A stretch of 64,000 nucleotides of DNA from Ciona savignyi (taxonomy: Eukaryota; Chordata; Ascidiacea; Phlebobranchia; Cionidae): positions 149,905 through 213,904 of the forward strand of contig CH003153.1 of NCBI GenBank assembly GCA_000149265.1, written 5' to 3'. Position numbers and translations under genes: made by a program. Below, piece by piece: positions 57,198 through 64,000 of the stretch. Each line of letters opens with the position of its first letter. Within the stretch, counting starts at the first letter, position 1. The notes beneath the pieces were generated by a model. The model searched no databases and was not told the DNA's origin. It saw nothing but the letters and a program-made list of their open reading frames with translations.

Positions 57198-58565
57198 ACA
57201 CCGTCTGTGCCAACTCATGAGCTCCGGTGGTATTGTTCTGACGCAATTCGGCCTTCGTTACTCGCATGAAATGAATGATGGTTATATAGAAATGGGGGGC
57301 TGTAGGGATGTATTTGAAATCGCATTATAATGCATTTCCATTTTGAATTCTAAATAGCATTTTTTATTATAAATTTAATCAAGCCGGGCATAGAATCAAT
57401 ATCAATGAGACATTACGTAGCAATGATCTGATTAATCGTTTTGTGAAACTAAATTTGGTAAACAACAGTAAATCAGAGGATTATAAAATGGGAAATTTTT
57501 TAATGCGTAAACAGGTGTGAGCTACGAAGTTTAGAAACCAGTTTTATTTGTTGTCCTGAACTAATAGCTGACCTTGCCATAAAATAAAAGTTAATTCTCT
57601 TTTAATATTATCGTGAGCTCAGCACATTCGCACGTCTCACCAAAAAGATACACATGTTTACTCCTTTAAACAAAGATTAGGTTATTAGAAATATTTTTTT
57701 TAAATTGGGGTTGGTTTTGGGGGTGAACGTTATGCGAGTTCTGGGGTTTAGAGTAGTGTAGCCCGTTAGGCCTATAACTGTGGAGATCAAAGCGCAACTA
57801 CGTAATTACGCAATGAGATATCCTAGATGCGCATAAAACCGTTGGAATATAATATTGGTTCACCAATTTTTCCACGCCAGTAATGAAGGCGGAATGGTTT
57901 ACGTCTAGAAAATTATTTTTGTATAACTCGAACCTTTGGCTCCAATCCGGACGATTAGAACCCGCCGTAACATAAAATATTTTTATTATTGGGTCGGCTT
58001 ATATACACACAACCATATTGTATACGAGTACAACACTGACTAGCGACGTTCTTATTCTTATGTTGTATATAGGCCTTTAAAAAACTATGGGCGTAATACC
58101 CGTAATGCGTTTCTCCATACCGAAAGCGCACATCTATCGTGCAAAAGTGTCCGAACATTTTTTAAAGTGGGAGGTCGGAAATACAATATACAAAATGCAT
58201 CATAGCTTAACAACAACATTATCTCATCATTAGTCCCATACACTTTAAAGTTGTTTCTCTATGTGTGTGCGCCGCGCCACGCAATAAATTCGAGCTCGAA
58301 GATTTTAACAACACTATATTTGTAATATCAAACTTTTATTTTAAAAGGTTCCGCGAATATAAAGACAAATTGGAAAACATGAAAAGTGCTTTACCATGCC
58401 TAATGGATGTTTGCACAATAGACGCCGCGAATATATAGCTGATAAAGCACCCCACTTGTGCACGTTTTTCTGCATTTTCCGACGCCTATGTATATACCAT
58501 TTCCTTATATATTATACAAAGTGTTGATTCATTAGAAATTGCTGGCAAACAACATTTTATTCTAG
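57198..58565. other. NLR intron, no supported exon
   Basis: Nothing recognised in either strand beyond chance frames (e.g. 57955-58158 on -). Confidence 0.4.
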
Positions 58566-58724
58566 ATCAAGAAGTTAGTGTTGATTGAGACAGAGTTGGG
58601 AAATGTAGCTGAATACCTGGTTCCTCATATTCAACATATTGATGAACTTCGATTAGTGGATTGCAAACAACTGAACGATTGTATGCGGGATTTGTGCACA
58701 GCTATCAATGATCGACCAAACAAG
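58566..58724 (+). CDS. LRR-type exon a2 of the NLR gene
   Basis: 159 bp, phase 0. Product KKLVLIETELGNVAEYLVPH then IQHIDELRLVDCKQLN. Matches exon a1 with only a few substitutions, and homology runs on about 90 bp into the downstream intron and a few bases upstream. Confidence 0.82.
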
Positions 58725-60060
58725 GTAAATATTGGGAACCATACTTTAAGTAGCTCCACATCAATCACTGATTTATTATAGATGTGTATATTTACTAACT
58801 GTACCGCAGCTATTACAGTGTTGTTGTACAGCAGTTCATGAGAAGTCTATAAAAATGTTTTCGTTATAAAATACATTAAATCACCAGAGTGTTTATATTG
58901 GAATAAGCAACGGAACTTTTTCCATCACTGAAGGCAATGACCAGTGAGGCAACTGTATAAGTGTCTCGTGGCACACTACCAGCCTTCTAAAGAACCACAC
59001 ACATGTGGGGAAATAAATTCTAACCGGAAAGAGATTATCTTCACCCTGACCACTTGTTTCACATTACCATTTCATGCCTTGCACACTTATAAGTGATTTG
59101 ATTGACAGCTCTACCAAACCTTAATCAAGTATAAAACTACGAGTTACCATTATTTTATTAATTAAAAAGTCATATTTAAAATGCTTGTAAGAATTATTGT
59201 CCCCATTGTATATCGATTTCAAACGTGATTATAATTCACTCGTATATTTTAGTTTTCCCCATTATGACGTATTTCATCACAAAGAACAATGTTTTTCTGA
59301 GTATCTAGTTAAGTCTGGGATTGCTGTGTTTTGGATAGTAATTGTAATTTAAGCAAGCTCATGTTTATGTTTATTATGAGTTAAGAAGATTGTGTATAAC
59401 CGGCCGCCTCCTTGTTCAGTCACAATTTGAAAACCATCATTTCACCAACTTTGTTCCCAACATCCTTCCTTCTACAATAATAAGTACACCATCCTTCTAC
59501 GAAATTAAATAAAATCCTGTGCAAAACAATATTGCACTTTAAATTCTATTTTGGTTGGGATTTACATAACAGTTATTCAATAAAAACAATGAGACAAAAG
59601 TTATTACATAAATATAATCATAATAAAGAATAAAATAAACTAGTAAGCAAGTTTCCGACAGGTAATAAACAATAAATTGTTGAAATGGTGATTTTTATGA
59701 ACTAGCCACCAACAGAGGGACATCCTGCAGTCACGAGGATCTCATGACAATCTTACAATATGTGGATGGCAGGGTTCATAAATATAAAAGGGATTACTTA
59801 TGTGAGTGTAGTAATTATGGGTAAACTAGTGTATTACATCAGTGCTAGATGTGAAGCATTCTAAGGGCAGGGTAACTGTATTTAAGAACATATGGTATTT
59901 ATATGGTTTTTAAATTAAATATTCATATGGTTCTTAAATAAACTATGGTATTTACAGTGACTTCTTGATTTGGATAAGTTCCTATAGTTGATTATTAAAC
60001 ATCTAATTTAACACACAGGATATATTCATTGTGGAGTTTTAGCATTCCTGTTCTACACAG
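58725..60060. other. NLR intron
   Basis: The first 90 bp are homologous to the intron after exon a1. The rest shows no feature. Confidence 0.5.
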
Positions 60061-60225
60061 ATCAAACTTACAGTGAGAAGCAATGGAAGGTTGGATGACC
60101 ACGCAGCACAATGTCTGGCTGGGTGTGTTGGCAAAATATCGGAACTGGATTTGAAATGGAACGAACTTTCACCAGAAGGTCAACGTATGTTGCAAGAAGC
60201 AATACAACAACTCCCTTCTCCCCAG
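60061..60225 (+). CDS. LRR-type exon b2 of the NLR gene
   Basis: 165 bp, phase 0, acceptor TTCTACACAG, donor CAG|GTAAGC. Product has AAQCLAGCVGKISELDLKWN then ELSPEGQRMLQEAIQQLPS, a canonical RNase-inhibitor-style LRR strand (ELDLKWN). Confidence 0.85.
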
Positions 60226-60916
60226 GTAAGCCTCAGTTTCATGTGATGTTGTGTATGATTGATGTGTTTTAAATGAATTAAGTTTCTCTATGCTATTTGG
60301 GTAATCATATTGGAAGTTTTTTTTAAATAATACCAATTTTAAGTGTCAAATAGGTAAGAACTATTTATTTTCCTAAAACGAAAAAGTTAAAATTGAGCTT
60401 TATTGCCATGATACAAACACAATATCACACATGTCTGGCCCACATGTCTGGCCCACTTATTTACATTACCGACAAGTCCATACCACAATATTAAGTTTAG
60501 TTTGACAATCACCATTCTGTCATGTTTATGAATCGAAAAACAAGTTTGATGATTGTTTTTTAAACCATAGATTCCTTTGAATAAGAAAGGTCACTACGCC
60601 GGTTAATGATAATATTGTGAAATGAGAAAAACAAGCACCGAAACTGCATAAAAGTTTTGTTCGATAGAGTTGCTTGGTGGGTTATTGGGTCGCCCTTTAG
60701 TCAATGAGTTGAGAGTTCGAAACTTGATTCTAGTTCGTTGATTGTGTGGTTGAAGCACTTAGCGGACTTTGCATCAATCCAGTAGATTAGATTTAGATAT
60801 TTGTGGGTGCAAGGTTATTTAACGATTACTTGCGTAAAAACACTCTCTGCGAGTAAAATATAAGTGTTGTGCTGTTGCTTAACCGCATGTTCAACTTATT
60901 TTAAATTTTATTTCAG
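60226..60916 (+). other. Last NLR intron with SINE remnant
   Basis: 60665-60850 resembles a decayed tRNA-derived SINE (GAGAGTTCGAAACT B box, TTGATTGTGTGGTTGAAGCA, CTTAGCGGACTTTGCAT). Otherwise featureless. Confidence 0.45.
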
Positions 60917-61012
60917 AATTTCATTTTAGAAGGACGTAGGATTAATGATCTCAAAGTGTGGTTTAAAGAATACAAATCCGCGATCACTGAACCAAAACAG
61001 CTGGGTTACTGA
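60917..61012 (+). CDS. Terminal exon of the NLR gene
   Basis: Acceptor ATTTTATTTCAG, 31 codons (begins NFILEGRRINDLKVWFKEY) and TGA at 61010. Phase 0 fits exon b2. Short charged tail after the LRR. Confidence 0.75.
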   Translation, partial: NFILEGRRINDLKVWFKEYKSAITEPKQLGY

Positions 61013-61168
61013 TCCAAATGGAAGAACAATAGAAATAATATAATATCCTAATATTGTCGACACTTCTGTACAAAGCTATAAAGCATAGATGCCACACGTT
61101 TATGTATGTTTTTACATTAGAAATTAAGAAAAAAAACAATGGAATCAGTATATTATTAAATGCGTGAG

Positions 61169-61491
61169 TTGATTTAATTATTGTTCCATGTATTCAATAA
61201 ACGCTTGTATTGTTCAAATGTTGATTTAATTATTGTTTCATATATTCAATAAAAGCTTATAATGTTCAAATGTAGATTTAATTATTGTTCCATGTATTCA
61301 ATAAACGCTTGTATTGTTCAAATGTTGAATTAATTATTGTTCCATATATTCAATAAACGATTATATTGTTCAAATGTTGATTTAATTATTGTTCCATATA
61401 ATCAATAAACGCTTATATTGTTTAAATGTTGATTTAATTATTGTTCCATGTATTCAATAAACACTTATATTGTTCGAATGTTGATTTAATT
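61169..61491 (+). terminator. Array of six poly(A)-signal repeats
   Basis: Six 52-bp units, each TTGATTTAATTATTGTTCCA then TGTATTCAATAAACGC-like, so AATAAA recurs at 61196, 61248, 61300, 61352, 61404 and 61456. It starts 157 bp after the NLR stop codon, in the expected 3' UTR position. Units also contain TGTT-rich downstream elements. No other strong signal precedes it. Confidence 0.8.
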
Positions 61492-61971
61492 TCCCATATG
61501 TTTAAACAGTTCTTTATGCATTTTGAATATATTTTATTGACTCCTACGAACATATCGGTACTAAAAATAATATTTTTGGATAAGAGAGTCAACGAACATT
61601 GCGGTATTAAATTATCTTTATAGTTTTCAGGCATTCTATAGAAATCCCATTGATTAGGATATGGTGGGTAAGGAAAAGTACAAATTGCTGTGGTTCCATA
61701 TTTACGTCTTTAGCATAGCATCAATCATTCCCACAAACACATTCCACGAAAGTTCGAATCCAGCTTGACTCTCGACGGAATAAATAAGTTTGTCTCTTAT
61801 TGTGATGTCATCATTGTATTGGGGGATGCGAACGAGGTTTAAACAAGTAGACGAGGTGGGTAAGCGATCGGGGTTCCCCCATTGTGGATGCAAAATGGGG
61901 GGTCCATTTCCTAAATGGGGTAAATATTTATATACCAACCAGAGCTTCAGCAATTGGACGGACAATTTATT
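61492..61971. other. Intergenic, no supported gene
   Basis: The last ~60 bp grade into the 109-bp array. No gene seen. Confidence 0.4.
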
Positions 61972-63077
61972 AGCTCAAACAACTCGATTGTGGGCATGAG
62001 TTGTCTTACGATACCCTTGGATAAAGCCTGACTTCCCACCCACGAGGATATAAATGAACCAACCATCCACACACTGTATTAGCTCCAGCAACTCGACTGT
62101 GGGCATGAGGTGTCTTACGATACCCGTGGATAAAGCCTGGCTTCCCACCCACGAGGATATAAATGAACCAACCATCCACACACTGTATTAGCTCCAGCAA
62201 CTCGACTGTGGGCATGAGGTGTCTTACGATACCCTTGGATAAAGCCTGGCTTCCCACCCAGGAGGATATAAATGAACCGACCATTCACATACTGTAATAA
62301 CTCCAGCAACTCGACTGTGGACATGAGGTGTCTTACGATACCCGTGGATAAAGCCTGGCTTTCCACCCACGAGGATATAAATGAACCAACCATCCACACA
62401 CTGTAATAGCTCCACCAACTCGACTGTGAGCATGAGGTGTCTTACGATACCCGTGAATAAAGCCTGGCTTTCCACCCACGAGGATATAAATGAACCAACC
62501 ATCCACGCACTGTAATATCTCCAGCAACTCGACTGTAGGCATGAGGTGTCTTACGATACCCGTGGATAAAGCCTGGCTTTCCACCCACGAGGATATCAAT
62601 GAACCAACCAACCCACACACTGTAATAGGTCCAGCAACTCGACTGTAGGCATGAGGAGTCTTACGATACCCATAGATAGAGCCTGGCTTCCCACCCACGG
62701 GGATATAAATGAACCAACCAACCCACACACTGTAATAGCTCCAGCAACTTGACTGTGGGCATGAGGTGTCTTACGATACCCGTGGATAAAGCCTGGCTTT
62801 CCACCCACGAGGATATAAATGAACCAACCATCCACACACTGTAATAGCTCCACCAACTCGACTGTGAGCATGAGGTGTCTTACGATACCCGTGAATAAAG
62901 CCTGGCTTTCCACCCACGAGGATATAAATGAACCAACCATCCACGCACTGTAATATCTCCAGCAACTCGACTGTAGGCATGAGGTGTCTTACGATACCCG
63001 TGAATAAAGCCTGGCTTCCCATCCACGAGGATATAAATGAACCAACCATCCACACACTGTAATAGCTCCAGCACTCG
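61972..63077. repeat. 109-bp satellite, ten units, SINE-tail derived
   Basis: Period exactly 109 bp (starts near 61972, 62081, 62190, 62299 and so on). Each unit has TAGCTCCAGCAACTCGAC, GGCATGAGGTGTCTTACGAT and CACGAGGATATAAATGAA, aligning in order with the SINE tail TAGCTCCGGTAACCCGAC, GGCGCGAGGTGATCTGACGA and CACGGGGATAAACATGAA. Some units are identical 4 apart (62400s and 62840s), showing higher-order expansion. Confidence 0.9.
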
Positions 63078-63364
63078 AAAATATAATGACAACAATACAT
63101 AGAATGTTCGCCCACACCCTTGGTTAAAGTTTGAAACCACCAACCTTAAACCCCAGCAAGGGAGGTCTTGAACAACTCGTCACAAAAAGCAAAAATTTCC
63201 TTTTTTCTTCTTGGTTAAAATTGTTGCAAAACTCTCCAGAATATTTCGATCGTTGGGTGTTCGGCTGTGTAACCTCTTTTGGGATAGAAATAATATAAAT
63301 CAACAAGGAAAAAACTCCTCCCCACGCACCGGGGTTATAAGTGTTCGTCTTCGCCCGGAGCGCT
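63078..63364. other. Spacer next to the Gypsy fragment
   Basis: No feature recognised. Confidence 0.4.
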
Positions 63365-64000
63365 TTAATCTTGCATCCTCGTCACCCAAGAAGTTCTGCA
63401 ACATGCTCCGAGCTCGGTACGGGCACGCATTCGGTCATGATTTGACCTTTTTTTGATTTTTGCGACCTTATCATCGAAATAGGTTGAAATCCTTCCTAGG
63501 TAGGCATCTGATTCTTCCGGAGTGATCAACGGTTGCAATCGATGCTTCGATTTACAAACAGTCTTAAAGTGACCACGTTTATCACAAGAAAAACATACGG
63601 CGCTTCTAGCAGGACAACTTGCTCTTTCGTGCGATGATGAGCCGCCACACCATTGGCAGTTATTTGGTTTACGTCGGCTTTGATTGCTTCCCCGCGCTAC
63701 GCTTGTCCTTGTAGGTGCTTTTTTACTGGCGTGCACAGCATCCAACGATTGATTTTGTTCCTCTTTTAAAGTAATTTGTTGTTGCTTCACAACTTCGGTA
63801 CTGCTAACCATGTTTATCGCTCTTTCGAGGGTTAAATCGCCGATCATCTGTAAACGTTCAGATAGTGAATCGTCGCTAATCCCCACGACTATTCTATCTC
63901 TCAAAATTTCGTCTATGAGCGTTCCATAGTTGCAGTTTTCCGACATGTTATAGAGTGATGTAATAAAATCACCTATAGGCTCCACAGCCTGTTGCGAGCG
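63365..64000 (-). pseudogene. gag: Ty3/Gypsy gag fragment, second family
   Basis: The - strand frame enters from the right edge. It has a capsid C-terminal region (IDEILRDRIVVGISDDSLSE) and two CCHC-type knuckles (CQWCGGSSSHERASC, CFSCDKRGHFKTVC). The frame ends at 63365 without a protease, and no pol follows to the left, so the element is truncated there. Differs from the gag at 10 kb in knuckle spacing and sequence. Its 5' part lies beyond the window. Confidence 0.85.

Noticed and set aside
61975-63143. Chain of 68-131 codon frames on the - strand
   Set aside because: The 109-bp period is not a multiple of 3; the frames are shadows of the satellite.

Overview
Eukaryotic, AT-rich (outside the minisatellites) intergenic and intronic DNA from an animal. 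The genes have short, phase-consistent GT-AG introns. There are tRNA-derived SINEs, Ty3/Gypsy and BEL/Pao retroelements, hAT- and pogo-like MITEs, and a NACHT-LRR immune-type locus. An invertebrate chordate, most likely an ascidian such as Ciona, fits best; this is inferred from gene style and repeat types, not proven. The window has one confidently identified housekeeping gene, one partly broken NLR-type gene, one repeat-coded protein gene cut by an assembly gap, and a very large share of repeats.

Layout. 1-2200: minisatellite of 25/30-bp units, lying in an intron of the exocyst gene EXOC5 (Sec10). 2201-5259: last eleven exons of EXOC5 on the + strand. 6777-11494: a nearly intact but frame-broken Ty3/Gypsy element on the - strand, bracketed outside its LTRs by an identical 332-bp direct repeat carrying a C2H2 zinc-finger pseudogene. 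11.5-25 kb: gene-poor, with SINEs, a 22-bp minisatellite, inverted copies of one repeat (16 kb and 24 kb) and an odd noncoding array of a recurring ~37-nt motif (21.0-22.8 kb). 25.7-33.6 kb: decayed BEL/Pao element on the - strand with a duplicated 3' end, each copy carrying a pogo-like MITE. 33631-34128: assembly gap. 34129-36258: 3' part of a gene coding a nonapeptide repeat (N-V-G-Q-Q-x-V-Q-P).

40.4-61.5 kb: a NACHT exon followed by phase-0 LRR-type exons and a terminal exon, best read as one NLR-like gene. It has a 2-nt frameshift just after Walker B and a duplicated LRR exon cassette. Its introns hold an antisense eRF3/GSPT retro-pseudogene, SINEs, a 20-bp minisatellite, a 338-bp-unit Helitron-like repeat and a 2.3-kb long-TIR element with a 6-bp target duplication. 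The 3' UTR region is a six-unit array in which every 52-bp unit carries AATAAA. 61972-63077: ten 109-bp units that look like an amplified SINE tail. 63365-64000: gag fragment of a second Ty3/Gypsy family, cut by the window end.

Most long open frames in the window come from tandem repeats without stop codons and are not genes.
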